Notes under the pieces: model-generated
Told to the model about the DNA's origin: nothing
Database searches by the model: none
Seen by the model: only the letters and a program-made list of their open reading frames with translations
Assembly (NCBI RefSeq): GCF_014205115.1
Contig: NZ_JACHMW010000001.1
Coordinates: forward strand, 620,001-684,000
Length of the DNA stretch: 64,000 nt
Direction of reading: 5' to 3'
Source of the DNA: Micrococcus endophyticus
GTDB taxonomy: Bacteria > Actinomycetota > Actinomycetes > Actinomycetales > Micrococcaceae
Part shown: in pieces, positions 1-8,532 of the stretch
Layout of the letters: the number at the start of each line of letters is the position of its first letter
Numbering within the stretch: the first letter of the stretch is position 1
Translations under genes and position numbers: made by a program

Positions 1-1
1 G

Positions 2-1732
2 GACTTCACCACCCTGCGCCAGGAGGGCGGGCTCTCCGGCTACGGGGACCGCGCCGAGTCCGAGCACGACGTGGTGGAGTCCTCCCACGCCTCGAGCTCG
101 CTGTCCTGGGCGGACGGCATCGCCCGCGCCTGGCACCAGACCGGCCAGGGCGACCGCACGGTGGTGGCCGTAATCGGCGACGGCGCCCTCACCGGCGGCA
201 TGGCCTGGGAGGCCGTGAACAACATCGCCGCCGGCCGGGACCGCCGCGTGGTGATCGTGGTCAACGACAACGGCCGCTCCTACGCGCCCACCGTGGGCGG
301 GATCGCCGACCACCTGGACGGGCTGCGCCGCGGGGTGCTGGACAAGGTCCGCACCCACCACCGCTACGAGCAGACCCTGGACTTCCTCAAGCGGCGCCTC
401 CAGGAGGCCGGGACCGCGGGGGAAATGGTCTACCGCCCGCTGCACGCGGCGAAGAAGGGCCTCAAGGACCTGTGGGCCCCGCAGGGCCTCTTTGAGGACC
501 TGGGCATGAAGTACATCGGACCCGTGGACGGCCACGACCTCGGCGAGCTCGAGGAGGCGCTGGAGGACGCGAATGCCTACGGCGGCCCGGTGATCGTGCA
601 CGCGCTCACCGAGAAGGGCCACGGCTACGCCCCGGCCCGCGCCCACGAGGACGACCAGTTCCACGCCATCGGCGTGATCGACCCGTCCACGGGCGAGCCC
701 GTCACCTCCTCCACGGCCCAGTCCTGGACCTCCGTGTTCGGCGAGGAGATGCTCGCCATCGCGGACGAGCGCCCGGACGTCGTCGCGATCACCGCCGCCA
801 TGCGCAACCCCGTGGGCCTGGCGCCCATGGCCCTGGCGCACCCGGACCGCGTGTTCGACGTGGGCATCGCCGAGCAGCACGCCGTGGCCTCCGCCGCCGG
901 AATGGCCTTCGGCGGGCTGCACCCGGTGGTGGCCGTCTACGCCACGTTCCTCAACCGCGCCTACGACCAGGTGCTCATGGACGTGGGCCTGCACCGCGCC
1001 GGCGTCACCTTCGTCCTGGACCGCGCCGGCGTGACCGGCCCGGACGGGCCCAGCCACCACGGCATGTGGGACCTGGCGCTGCTGCAGTCCGTGCCCGGGC
1101 TGCGGATCGCCGCCCCGCGCGACGCCGAGACGCTGCGCGAGGAGCTGCGCGAGGCCGTGGTCGTGGAGGACGCCCCCACCGTGGTGCGCTTCGCCAAGGG
1201 CTCCGTGGGCGAGCCGGTGCGCGCGATCGAGCGGCTCGCCGACGGCACGGACGTCCTGGCCCGCCGCGGCGAGGCCGGGGCCCGCGACGGCGCCGAGCGG
1301 GACGTGCTGATCGTGGCCGTGGGCGCGCTGGCCGAGCTGGGCCTGGACGTGGCCGAGCGGCTCGAGCGGCACGGGATCTCCTCCACCGTGGTCGACCCGC
1401 GCTGGGTGCTGCCCGTGGCCGAGTCCGTCATCGAGGCGGCCGCCCGCCACCGGATCGTCGTGTGCCTCGAGGACGGGGTGCGGGCCGGCGGCGTCGGCTC
1501 GCGGATCCGCCAGGAGATGCGCGCCGCCGGCGTGGACACCGCCCTCAACGAGGTCGGCCTGCCCGTCGAGTTCCTCGCCCACGGCAGCCGGGAGCAGGTC
1601 CTCGCCCGCGTCGGCCTCACCGCCCAGCGCGTCACCCAGGACACGGTCGCCCAGGTCCTGGGCGCCAAGGTCCCCTACGCCCGCCCCGTCCCGCAGGACG
1701 AGGCCGCCCGCCACCCGCAGGAGCACGCATGA
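2..1732 (+). CDS. dxs: 1-deoxy-D-xylulose-5-phosphate synthase (5' end outside window)
   Basis: This thiamine-diphosphate enzyme condenses pyruvate with glyceraldehyde 3-phosphate, the first step of the MEP isoprenoid pathway, in the cytosol. The reading frame is open from base 2, so the N-terminus lies upstream; 576 residues are visible. Seen motifs include SESEHDVVE and [12 protein letters not shown], the ThDP/Mg region GDGALTGG with VVNDN downstream, the conserved [15 protein letters not shown] with the catalytic Glu, and the C-terminal transketolase domain ending near VEFLAHG. The stop overlaps the start of the next gene (ATGA), suggesting translational coupling. The family assignment is secure. 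Confidence 0.96.
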   Translation, partial: DFTTLRQEGGLSGYGDRAESEHDVVESSHASSSLSWADGIARAWHQTGQGDRTVVAVIGDGALTGGMAWEAVNNIAAGRDRRVVIVVNDNGRSYAPTVGGIADHLDGLRRGVLDKVRTHHRYEQTLDFLKRRLQEAGTAGEMVYRPLHAAKKGLKDLWAPQGLFEDLGMKYIGPVDGHDLGELEEALEDANAYGGPVIVHALTEKGHGYAPARAHEDDQFHAIGVIDPSTGEPVTSSTAQSWTSVFGEEMLAIADERPDVVAITAAMRNPVGLAPMALAHPDRVFDVGIAEQHAVASAAGMAFGGLHPVVAVYATFLNRAYDQVLMDVGLHRAGVTFVLDRAGVTGPDGPSHHGMWDLALLQSVPGLRIAAPRDAETLREELREAVVVEDAPTVVRFAKGSVGEPVRAIERLADGTDVLARRGEAGARDGAERDVLIVAVGALAELGLDVAERLERHGISSTVVDPRWVLPVAESVIEAAARHRIVVCLEDGVRAGGVGSRIRQEMRAAGVDTALNEVGLPVEFLAHGSREQVLARVGLTAQRVTQDTVAQVLGAKVPYARPVPQDEAARHPQEHA

Positions 1733-2247
1733 GCATCGTGAGGCTGTACCGCGAGACCACGAACGAGGACGGCTCCCGGCTGTTCGAGTACCGGGAGGCG
1801 TGGGCCGATGTCGAGGGGGGCGAGTTCGTCGTCCACCACGGCCGCGTCGGCCACCCCGGCACCGTGGGGGAGCAGCCTCTCGCGGACGAGGCCGAGGGCG
1901 AGGAGCTGCTCGCCGCGTTCCTCGCCCAGGGCGCCGAGGAGGGCTTCGCCGAGGCGGACCCCGCCGGCTTCGCGCTCCTGCCCGTCGCCTACCGCCTGCG
2001 CGGGCGCGAGGCCTCGGACATCGAGCGGCGCAACGTGGAGCACCTGCGCGTGGAGGTCACGCATCAGCTGGCCTGGCGCGGCCTCGGCGAGGTCGAGGAC
2101 GTCACGGAGGAGCCGGGCGCGCTCGTGCTCGCCGTGCGCACCCCGCACGCCCGCAAGGCCGCCGCGGAGATCCCCGTCGCCGCCCGGCGCGCCGACGGCG
2201 TGCAGCCCAACAAGGTGGAGGTCCGCTCCGCCGTCCAGGAGGACTGA
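1729..2247 (+). CDS. WGR-like domain protein
   Basis: A 172-residue protein whose ATG overlaps the dxs stop by four bases, so the two are probably co-translated. Residues about 5-50 (FEYREAW, then [15 protein letters not shown]) resemble a WGR domain, a small fold often found in nucleic-acid-associated proteins, although the central Trp-Gly-Arg is replaced by HHGRVG. The rest is Glu- and Ala-rich, without a signal peptide or membrane segment. The domain call rests on pattern only and the function is unknown. Its place after dxs may just reflect a shared transcript. Confidence 0.7.
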   Translation: MSIVRLYRETTNEDGSRLFEYREAWADVEGGEFVVHHGRVGHPGTVGEQPLADEAEGEELLAAFLAQGAEEGFAEADPAGFALLPVAYRLRGREASDIERRNVEHLRVEVTHQLAWRGLGEVEDVTEEPGALVLAVRTPHARKAAAEIPVAARRADGVQPNKVEVRSAVQED

Positions 2248-2251
2248 TCCC

Positions 2252-3226
2252 GTGCGCCACACCCGCCTCGGCCGCTCCGGCCTGACCGTCTCCGTCGTCG
2301 GCCTCGGCTGCAACAACCTCGGCCGCCCCGGCACCGCCACCCTCGAGCAGGACGGCACGGACGCCGTCGTGCACGCCGCCCTGGACGCGGGCATCACCTT
2401 CTTCGACGTCGCGGACATCTACGGCGCGCAGCCCGGCCTGTCCGAGGAGCGGCTGGGCCGTGCCCTCGGCGCGCGCCGCGACGACGTGGTGATCGGCACC
2501 AAGTTCGGCATGGACATGGCCGGTGCGAACGGGGTGGACCACGACGCGCGGGGCTCGCGCCGGTACATCGTGCGGGCCGTGGAGGCCTCGCTGCGCCGTC
2601 TCGGCACGGACTGGATCGACCTGTACCAGTTCCACACGCCGGACCCGGCCACCCCGATCGACGAGACCCTGCGCGCGCTCGACGACCTCGTGCGCGACGG
2701 CAAGGTCCGCTACGTGGGCCACTCCAACCGGACCGGCTGGCAGATCGCGCAGGCCGAGTACGTGGCCCGCGAGCTGGGCACGGAGCGGTTCGTCTCCGCC
2801 CAGAACCACTACAACCTCCTGGACCGGCGCGCCGAGCTGGAGGTGGTCCCCGCCGCCGCCGAGTTCGGCCTGGGCGTGCTGCCCTACTTCCCGCTGGCCA
2901 ACGGCCTGCTCACGGGCAAGTACTCGCAGGGCGCCGCGCCCGAGGGCTCGCGCCTGTCCCACGTGCGCCAGCAGATGGTGGCCGACGCGGACCTCGAGCA
3001 GCTGGCCGCCTTCGGGGAGTTCGCCCGGGCCCGGGGGATCACCGAGGTGCAGGCGGCCATCGGCTGGCTCGCCGCGCAGGGGCCGGTGTCCTCCGTGATC
3101 GCCGGGGCCACCCGCACCGGGCAGGTCGCCGAGAACGCCCGCGCCGCCGACTGGGAGGCCACCGAGGCCGACCTGGCCGAGCTGGACGCCCTGTTCCCCG
3201 GCCCCGAGAAGGTGGCGCTGTTCTGA
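2252..3226 (+). CDS. aldo/keto reductase
   Basis: A 324-residue NADPH-dependent oxidoreductase of the aldo/keto reductase superfamily (TIM barrel). The tetrad is visible: Asp52 and Tyr57 in FFDVADIYG, Lys84 in GTKFG, and His in LYQFHTPDP. The C-terminal cofactor region (SSVIAGATRTGQVAENARA) is intact, and the length is normal for the family. The GTG start lies four bases after the previous stop and matches the family N-terminus (RHTRLGRSGL). It probably belongs to the dxs transcript. The substrate cannot be told from sequence. Confidence 0.93.
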   Translation: MRHTRLGRSGLTVSVVGLGCNNLGRPGTATLEQDGTDAVVHAALDAGITFFDVADIYGAQPGLSEERLGRALGARRDDVVIGTKFGMDMAGANGVDHDARGSRRYIVRAVEASLRRLGTDWIDLYQFHTPDPATPIDETLRALDDLVRDGKVRYVGHSNRTGWQIAQAEYVARELGTERFVSAQNHYNLLDRRAELEVVPAAAEFGLGVLPYFPLANGLLTGKYSQGAAPEGSRLSHVRQQMVADADLEQLAAFGEFARARGITEVQAAIGWLAAQGPVSSVIAGATRTGQVAENARAADWEATEADLAELDALFPGPEKVALF

Positions 3227-3233
3227 TGGGCGA

Positions 3234-3656
3234 GTGCTGATGGGCGGGGCCGCGGCGGCCGCCCTGGCGGCGGCCGCGAATCCGCTCATGCCGACGCCCG
3301 TGGAGGCCGTCCTCGGCTGGGGCCTGTCCCTGGCCGCCGGGGCGCTGTGGCTCGCCGGGTTCGTCTCGCTCTCGCGCGGGCCCCTCGATGCCCGCGGCCG
3401 GCTGCCGTGGGCCGGGGCCATGCTGCTGCTGCCCGTGCTGGGCGCCCTCATCTGGTTCTGGTGGCGGCACCGGTACTACCCGGCCCGCCGCCGGGAGCAG
3501 CCCGGATGGGACCCGAACGACCGCGGCGCCGTCGTCGTGCCCCCGCGCCGGGGCCGACCGGTGCCCAGCGGCATCGGCCGGCCGGACCCGTACGCAGGCG
3601 TGGCCGCGCCCAAGGGGCTCGCCCCGCGCCGGCGCTACGGCGCCGAGCGGGACTGA
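3234..3656 (+). CDS. small membrane protein, PLDc_N-like
   Basis: A protein of about 140 residues with two predicted membrane segments (residues about 20-45 and 60-80), the second ending LGALIWFWWRHRYYP. This resembles the phospholipase D nuclease N-terminal membrane domain found alone in many actinobacterial proteins. A basic, proline-rich cytosolic tail follows. The start could be GTG at 3234 or ATG at 3240; both lie within 20 bases of the upstream stop, so it is likely read with the reductase gene. No enzyme activity is implied, because the domain carries no HKD motif. Confidence 0.72.
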   Translation: MLMGGAAAAALAAAANPLMPTPVEAVLGWGLSLAAGALWLAGFVSLSRGPLDARGRLPWAGAMLLLPVLGALIWFWWRHRYYPARRREQPGWDPNDRGAVVVPPRRGRPVPSGIGRPDPYAGVAAPKGLAPRRRYGAERD

Positions 3657-3668
3657 GCCCGGGCGGAG

Positions 3669-3686
3669 GAGCCGGCGGTCCGGCTC
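3669..3686. terminator. hairpin between convergent genes
   Basis: GAGCCGG, loop CGGT, CCGGCTC: a perfect 7-bp stem between the convergent membrane-protein and Rieske genes, reaching into the Rieske stop codon. There is no U tract, as is usual in such GC-rich genomes. It could stop transcription from both sides. Confidence 0.5.
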
Positions 3687-4221
3687 AGAGCTTGACGACG
3701 ATGCGGTCGCCGTCCACGACCGCCTCGTAGTCCATCAGGGGCTGGCGGGCCGGGCCGCCGAAGGGCTTGCCGGTCTGCACGTCGAAGTGCGAGCCGTGGC
3801 ACGGGCACGCGAACGAGGGGCCCTCCGCGCGGTCCACGACCTGCAGCAGGCAGCCCTGGTGGGTGCACACGTTGGTGAAGGCGGTCACCGTGGTCTCGTC
3901 CACGCGGTGCATCATCAGCGTGCGGCCCTCGACCTCGACCTCGCGGGCCGCGCCCACCGGCAGGTCGGCCGCGGGCAGGGCCTCGACGGCGTCGGCCCCG
4001 GCGAAGTGGTCCTGCGCGTTCTCCTTCTCGCGCAGCTGCTCGGTGCAGCCGGACAGTGCCAGGGCGCCGGCGCCCGCAGCGGCGACGGCGGCCCCGCGGC
4101 CCAGGACGGTGCGGCGGGAGGCCTCGGGGCGGGCGGCGTCCGCGGCGGCGCGGCCGCCGCAGCAGCCGGCGGGAGCGGCGGCCGAGGGATCGGGGGTGGG
4201 GGTGGAGTCCTGTGCGGTCAT
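3685..4221 (-). CDS. Rieske [2Fe-2S] lipoprotein exported by Tat
   Basis: A 178-residue protein. It has an Arg-Arg Tat motif (SRRTVLGRG, residues 35-43), a hydrophobic stretch and a lipobox LSGC with Cys59, so it is probably a Tat-exported lipoprotein on the outer face of the membrane. The Rieske cluster ligands are seen as CTHQGC (119-124) and CPCHGSHF (139-146). It most likely carries electrons for an unidentified partner; it is much smaller than the cytochrome bc1 Rieske subunit. ATG 4221 was chosen because the signal begins shortly after it and a -10 box (GACAAT, 4228-4233) sits six bases upstream. Confidence 0.9.
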   Translation of the reverse strand: MTAQDSTPTPDPSAAAPAGCCGGRAAADAARPEASRRTVLGRGAAVAAAGAGALALSGCTEQLREKENAQDHFAGADAVEALPAADLPVGAAREVEVEGRTLMMHRVDETTVTAFTNVCTHQGCLLQVVDRAEGPSFACPCHGSHFDVQTGKPFGGPARQPLMDYEAVVDGDRIVVKL

Positions 4222-4227
4222 CTGCCC

Positions 4228-4233
4228 ATTGTC
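4228..4233 (-). promoter_or_regulatory. -10 box for the Rieske gene (leaderless)
   Basis: GACAAT on the minus strand, six bases before ATG 4221, with no Shine-Dalgarno between. It fits the leaderless pattern repeated across the window. Confidence 0.45.
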
Positions 4234-4349
4234 CCCCGGATCGCGGCGGGTGCGACCCGGGCGCGCGGGTGCGAGGATCGGAGGGAGCAACCCGCCACGC
4301 CCGGAGCGCACGACGCCCCGGGCCTCCACCAACCCCTAGGAGCGCTGTC

Positions 4350-5000
4350 GTGACCGATACGGCCCCCGTCCGCCCGTCCCTCGACCTCACCCCCTTCGAG
4401 CGCTGGGAGGCCGTGACCCTCGACGGCGAGCACGTCGGGTTCCTGCACCGCGTCCTGGACGGGACGCTGCTCACGACGCGCATGGGCTTCGCGCCGACGC
4501 CCGCGCAGCGGCGTGCCCGCCCCGAGCTGCCGGAGCGCTACCTCGCCCAGAGCCAGGTGAGCTTCACCGCGGACGGGACGAGCTGGGACTGGACCTCGCA
4601 CGAGGACTCCGCCGGTGCGCAGCGCGTGCGGATCGACCGCGAGCGCGCCGGCCTCGACGCGGACGTGCTGCCCTCCTATGCCGAGTATCTGCTGCTGGCC
4701 GTCGCCGCGGCGGACGGGCCCGTCGTCGTCGCCGCGCGGCTGGAGGAGTCCTCGCCGCTGCAGGGCGGCCTGCGGATGCCGCGGGCCGAGCTGCGCCCGG
4801 CGGACGCCGGGGACGGCGACGTGTCGGTGACCGTGGTGGCCGACGGGGCCCCGCTGGGCGCCCACCTGGTGCGCGACGGCGCGGTGGTCGCCTCGGACTG
4901 GGGCGGCGGCACGGCGTCGACACCCGTGGCAGGGCGCGCCGAGGCGACCGAGGGGCTGGACGAGCACGTGGTCACCTTCTCGGGGATGCCCCTCGTCTGA
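4350..5000 (+). CDS. hypothetical protein
   Basis: A 216-residue protein not recognised. The GTG start at 4350 follows an AGGAG eight bases upstream. It has no signal peptide, no membrane segment and no obvious catalytic motif. The N-terminus (LTPFERWEAVTLDGEHVGFLHR) and alternating polar/hydrophobic stretches suggest a beta-rich soluble fold. It is divergent from the Rieske gene and is followed by a long palindrome that may end its transcript. The open frame and codon use look like a genuine gene. Confidence 0.75.
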   Translation: MTDTAPVRPSLDLTPFERWEAVTLDGEHVGFLHRVLDGTLLTTRMGFAPTPAQRRARPELPERYLAQSQVSFTADGTSWDWTSHEDSAGAQRVRIDRERAGLDADVLPSYAEYLLLAVAAADGPVVVAARLEESSPLQGGLRMPRAELRPADAGDGDVSVTVVADGAPLGAHLVRDGAVVASDWGGGTASTPVAGRAEATEGLDEHVVTFSGMPLV

Positions 5001-5012
5001 CCACGCGTCCTG

Positions 5013-5089
5013 ACGTCTCGCGTTTCGGGTGACTTGTCGGAGGTGTTCGGGCGCCCGACCCCCGACAAGTCACCCCAAACGCCTGACGT
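5013..5089. repeat. long palindrome, copy 1 (probable terminator)
   Basis: Inverted repeat with arms 5013-5040 and 5062-5089 (28 bp, three mismatches; the inner 20 bp have one) around a 21-base spacer. The arm core reads CGTTTCGGGTGACTTGTCGG. Almost the same arm recurs at 6133-6197, on the other side of the next gene. It lies just after an unknown gene and just before the -10 box of the DUF952 gene, so it may insulate the two transcripts. Confidence 0.85.
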
Positions 5090-5111
5090 GGGGGTCGGGC
5101 GGGCCGTGGCC

Positions 5112-5117
5112 TAGATT
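5112..5117 (+). promoter_or_regulatory. -10 box for the DUF952-GNAT gene (leaderless)
   Basis: TAGATT, six bases before ATG 5124, with no ribosome binding site between. This predicts a transcript starting at or next to the start codon. Confidence 0.55.
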
Positions 5118-5123
5118 CGGGGC

Positions 5124-6083
5124 ATGATCCTGCACATCGCCCTCCCGGAGGACTGGGCGGCCGCCCGGGCCGCCGGGCACTACACCGTCTCGACGCGCGG
5201 GGCCACGGTCGATCGCGTCGGCTTCCTGCACGCCTCGGAGGACGCCGCGCAGGTCGGGATCGTGGGCCCGGCCGTCTACGCGGACCGGCCGGACGCCGTC
5301 GTGCTGGCGATGGACGAGGCGGCCCTCGAGGCGGCGGGGCTGACCGTGCGCCGTGAGCGCGGCGTGCCGGGCGACCCGCACTCGCCCCTGTTCCCGCACG
5401 TGTACGGCGGGCCCGTGCCCGTGGGGCTGATGACGCCGCTGCCGCGGGCCGACGTCGACCCGCGCGTCGTGCGCGAGGACGATGCCGAGGCCCTCCGCCT
5501 CCAGGACGCCGGCTGGACCCCGGCCTCCACCTCCTGGGGTGCCCGGCTGCGCCTGGCCGACGATGCCGACCTCGCCCCGTACGAGCGGCGCGTTGCGGCC
5601 GTGCGGGCGGCCGGATTCCAGGTCCGCCGCCTCACGCCCGACGACGTGGGACAGGTGCGTCGCCTGGATGGTGAGACGGCTGCGGACTATCCGGCCACGG
5701 CCGCCTCATCCCATTCCCCGTTGCCCGAGGACCTGGCCGTCCGCCTGACCCTCCCCGGGCATCGCGGCTACGGCGCGTTCCAGGACGGCGTGCTGGCGGG
5801 CTTCACCCTGCTGGACCGGCTCGACGATCGCTGGGACGTCGACCGCACGGCCGTGCACCCGACCGGACGACGGCGAGGCCTCGCCGCGGCCGTGAAGGCC
5901 CTCTCCGTCCTCGAGACGCACCGCGAGGACGGCGCGCGCACGTGGGGGACCGGGGGAGCCGGGGCGAACGCCGGCTCCCTGGCCATGAACCGGACGCTCG
6001 GCTTCGAGCTCGAGCCCCTCTGGCTCGCCCTCGTCCCTGCCCTCACCTGGCCCGAGGCGGCGGCGACGTCGGGCACCCCCTGA
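5124..6083 (+). CDS. DUF952 domain fused to GNAT acetyltransferase
   Basis: A 319-residue two-part protein. Residues about 1-105 match DUF952 (MILHIALPEDW, then VGFLHASE and the SPLFPHVYG motif), a small domain of unknown activity. Residues about 165-305 look like a GNAT acetyltransferase: RRLTPDDVGQVRRLDGE at its start, the acetyl-CoA-binding VHPTGRRRGLAAAVK, and a late TGGAGANAGSLAMNRTLGF typical of the last strands. Acetyl-CoA-dependent transfer to an unknown substrate is inferred. The gene is boxed in by two near-identical palindromes and has its own promoter. The fusion looks natural, with an unbroken linker. Confidence 0.85.
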   Translation: MILHIALPEDWAAARAAGHYTVSTRGATVDRVGFLHASEDAAQVGIVGPAVYADRPDAVVLAMDEAALEAAGLTVRRERGVPGDPHSPLFPHVYGGPVPVGLMTPLPRADVDPRVVREDDAEALRLQDAGWTPASTSWGARLRLADDADLAPYERRVAAVRAAGFQVRRLTPDDVGQVRRLDGETAADYPATAASSHSPLPEDLAVRLTLPGHRGYGAFQDGVLAGFTLLDRLDDRWDVDRTAVHPTGRRRGLAAAVKALSVLETHREDGARTWGTGGAGANAGSLAMNRTLGFELEPLWLALVPALTWPEAAATSGTP

Positions 6084-6132
6084 GCCGGCCGCCGTCGGGA
6101 CGCCGCGCACCCGCCCCTGAGGCCCTTACCCA

Positions 6133-6197
6133 CGCGTTTCGGGCGACTTGTCGGAGGTCCAAACTGCCCTGACCTCCGACAAGTCGCCCGAAACGCG
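6133..6197. repeat. long palindrome, copy 2 (probable bidirectional terminator)
   Basis: A perfect inverted repeat: arms 6133-6159 and 6171-6197 (27 bp each, no mismatch) around an 11-base loop. The arm matches copy 1 at 5021-5044 except for one base (GGGCGA versus GGGTGA). It sits between convergent genes, so it could end both transcripts. Confidence 0.9.
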
Positions 6198-6231
6198 CCC
6201 GGTGGGAACGCGCCCGGTGGGAACGCGCCCG
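6193..6231. repeat. short tandem repeat
   Basis: A 15-base unit, ACGCGCCCGGTGGGA, occurs twice in full and once in part directly after the right arm of palindrome copy 2. It lies between convergent genes and no function is apparent. The first unit overlaps the end of the palindrome, so it may have grown by slippage. Confidence 0.8.
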
Positions 6232-6297
6232 CTGTGGGGATGACCGGCGGCGGGACCAGCCCGCTGGCGGAACAACCGGCCGGCGGCGGGGCGGGCG

Positions 6298-8466
6298 TCA
6301 GCTGTGGAAGCGCTTGCCGTTGACCCGCTCGGCGGCGCCGCAGTCGTCCAGGTACGGGGTGATCCCGCCCAGGTGCAGCGGCCAGCCGGCGCCGAGGATC
6401 ATGCACAGGTCCACGTCCTCCGGGGCGGCGACCACGCCCTCGGCCAGGAGCAGGCCGATCTCCTCGGCCAGGGCGTCCTCCACGCGGCGGCGCAGCTCCT
6501 CCGCGGTCTGCGGGGACGAGCCCTGCTCGATCAGGGCGGCGGTGCCGGCGGGGATGGTCTCGCCCGTGGCGCCCGCGGCCTCCTCCTCGACCTTGTCCCG
6601 GCGGACGTCCTTGGCCCAGATGGCGGTCTTGCCGGCGTCGATGAGGCGCTGCAGGTTCGCGGAGACCGGGAACCGCTCGGCGCCGAAGGCGGCCTGCAGG
6701 GACTCGGAGACGTGCTGGGCCACGGGGATGCCCACCATCGCCAGGAGCGTGAACGGGGTCATGGGAAGCGCCAGCGGGTCGAGGGCGTGGTCGGCGGTGT
6801 GCGCGTCCGTGCCCTCGTCGAAGGAGGCCTGGACCTCGCCCATCATGCGCAGCAGCACCCGGTTCACCACGAACGCGGCGGCGTCGTGCACCAGCACGCC
6901 GGTCTTGCGCAGCCGCCGGGAGAGCTCGAAGGCGGTGGCCACGGCCTCGTCCGAGGTCTCGGCGACGCGGACCACCTCGATCAGCGGCATCTGCGCCACG
7001 GGGTTGAAGAAGTGGAAGCCCACGAGGCGCTCGGGGTGCTCGAGGGCCTCGGCCATCGCGGCCACGGACAGGCTCGAGGTGTTCGTCATGAGGATGGCGT
7101 CCTCGCGGACGATCGGCTCGAGCTCGCGGAACACGGTCCGCTTGACCTCGAGCTCCTCGAACACGGCCTCGATGACCACGTCCGCGTCCGCGTAGACGGA
7201 CTTGTCCGTGCTCGCGGTGATCAGCCCGGCCAGGGCCTCGCCCTGCTCGGCGGTGATCCGGCCGCGGGAGACCATCTTCTCCACCTGCCCGCGCACGCCG
7301 GCCAGGCCGCGGTCCACGCGCTCCTGGTCCATGTCCGTCATCACCACGGGCACCCGCAGGTGCTGGGCGAACACGAGGGCGAGCTGGCCGGCCATCAGGC
7401 CCGCGCCCACGACGCCGACCTTCGTCACCTCGCGCGCGAGCTCCTTGCCGGGATCCCCGACGGGCCGCTTGGCGCGGCGCTGCAGCAGGTCCAGGAAGGC
7501 GTAGACGGTGCGGCGGAACTCGTCGCTGCCGATCAGCCCGTGCAGGGCCTCGGCCTCGGCCTCCGCGGACTCCTCGCGGGTGCGCGTGCGGGCACCGGCG
7601 AACAGCTCCTGCAGGGCACGACGCGCGGGCAGGTCGCGTCCGGGGCGCCCGGCCTGCAGGGCCTCGATCGCCTCCAGGGCGCGGTCCCACGCGGCGTCCG
7701 AGACGTCCCGGTCCCGGTGGTCGCGCGCGGCGGCGAGCGCCGCGTCGTCGCCGGCCACGATCCGCGCGGCGAACGCCAGCCCGGCCTCCAGGAGGTCGCC
7801 CTCGGCCACCTCGTCCATCAGGCCGAGCCCGTGGGCGGTGCGCGCGTCCAGCATGCGGTTGTTGTCCAGCGGGTTCTTCAGCACGACCTTGACGGCGGCC
7901 TCGGGGCCGATCAGGTGGGGCACCCGCCACACGCCGGACCAGCCGGGGATGAGGCCGAGCCGCACCTCGGGCAGGCCGAAGCCCCGGGCGTCCGCGGCGA
8001 CCACCCGGTGGTCCGCGGCCAGGGCCAGCTCGAGGCCGCCGCCGAGGGCGGTGCCGTTGACGAGGGCGAGGGTCGGAGCGGGGAACGCGTCGATCCGGTC
8101 GTAGACGGCGTGGCCGAGGCGGGCGAGGTCGCGGCCCACGGTGCGGTCCTCGATCCCGGCGATCAGGGACAGGTCCGCGCCGGCCGCGAAGGTGCCCTCC
8201 ACGCCCGTGAGGGCGAGCGCCTGGACCTCGCCGGCGCGGGCGCGCTCGGCCTGGGCGTCCACGGCCCGGCCCAGCTCGAGCAGGGAGGCGGGGCCGAGGG
8301 TCGCCGGGCGGCGCGGGCCCTGGCCGTTGTCCAGGGTGAGCAGCACGAGCGTGCCGGCGCCGCCGGGCAGGACGTGGTCCGTGGCGGCCACGTGCGTGAG
8401 GACCTCGTCCGGGACGAGGGGGAGCAGGGACTCGAACGGCGCCAGGGGAGCGGGGGTGAAGGTCAT
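6298..8466 (-). CDS. fadB: fatty-acid beta-oxidation multifunctional enzyme (enoyl-CoA hydratase / 3-hydroxyacyl-CoA dehydrogenase)
   Basis: A 722-residue fusion for two steps of beta-oxidation: hydration of enoyl-CoA and NAD-dependent oxidation of 3-hydroxyacyl-CoA. The hydratase/isomerase half spans about 50-215, with oxyanion-hole segments TFAAGADLS and NGTALGGGLELALAADH and a catalytic Glu in FGLPEVRLGLIPG. The dehydrogenase half has the NAD motif GAGLMAG (353-359), NTSSLS, and the signature HFFNPV (His485), followed by the C-terminal domains. ATG 8466 is chosen over upstream codons because a -10 box lies seven bases before it. No thiolase gene is adjacent. Confidence 0.93.
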   Translation of the reverse strand: MTFTPAPLAPFESLLPLVPDEVLTHVAATDHVLPGGAGTLVLLTLDNGQGPRRPATLGPASLLELGRAVDAQAERARAGEVQALALTGVEGTFAAGADLSLIAGIEDRTVGRDLARLGHAVYDRIDAFPAPTLALVNGTALGGGLELALAADHRVVAADARGFGLPEVRLGLIPGWSGVWRVPHLIGPEAAVKVVLKNPLDNNRMLDARTAHGLGLMDEVAEGDLLEAGLAFAARIVAGDDAALAAARDHRDRDVSDAAWDRALEAIEALQAGRPGRDLPARRALQELFAGARTRTREESAEAEAEALHGLIGSDEFRRTVYAFLDLLQRRAKRPVGDPGKELAREVTKVGVVGAGLMAGQLALVFAQHLRVPVVMTDMDQERVDRGLAGVRGQVEKMVSRGRITAEQGEALAGLITASTDKSVYADADVVIEAVFEELEVKRTVFRELEPIVREDAILMTNTSSLSVAAMAEALEHPERLVGFHFFNPVAQMPLIEVVRVAETSDEAVATAFELSRRLRKTGVLVHDAAAFVVNRVLLRMMGEVQASFDEGTDAHTADHALDPLALPMTPFTLLAMVGIPVAQHVSESLQAAFGAERFPVSANLQRLIDAGKTAIWAKDVRRDKVEEEAAGATGETIPAGTAALIEQGSSPQTAEELRRRVEDALAEEIGLLLAEGVVAAPEDVDLCMILGAGWPLHLGGITPYLDDCGAAERVNGKRFHS

Positions 8467-8473
8467 GGAGGTC

Positions 8474-8479
8474 ACATTA
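8474..8479 (-). promoter_or_regulatory. -10 box for the fadB-like gene (leaderless)
   Basis: TAATGT on the minus strand, seven bases before ATG 8466. The intervening GACCTCC holds no Shine-Dalgarno. Confidence 0.55.
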
Positions 8480-8532
8480 CCGAGGAGTAGGCCCCCGGCC
8501 AACGGCGGCGTCGGCGCGCCGCCCGCCCCGGC

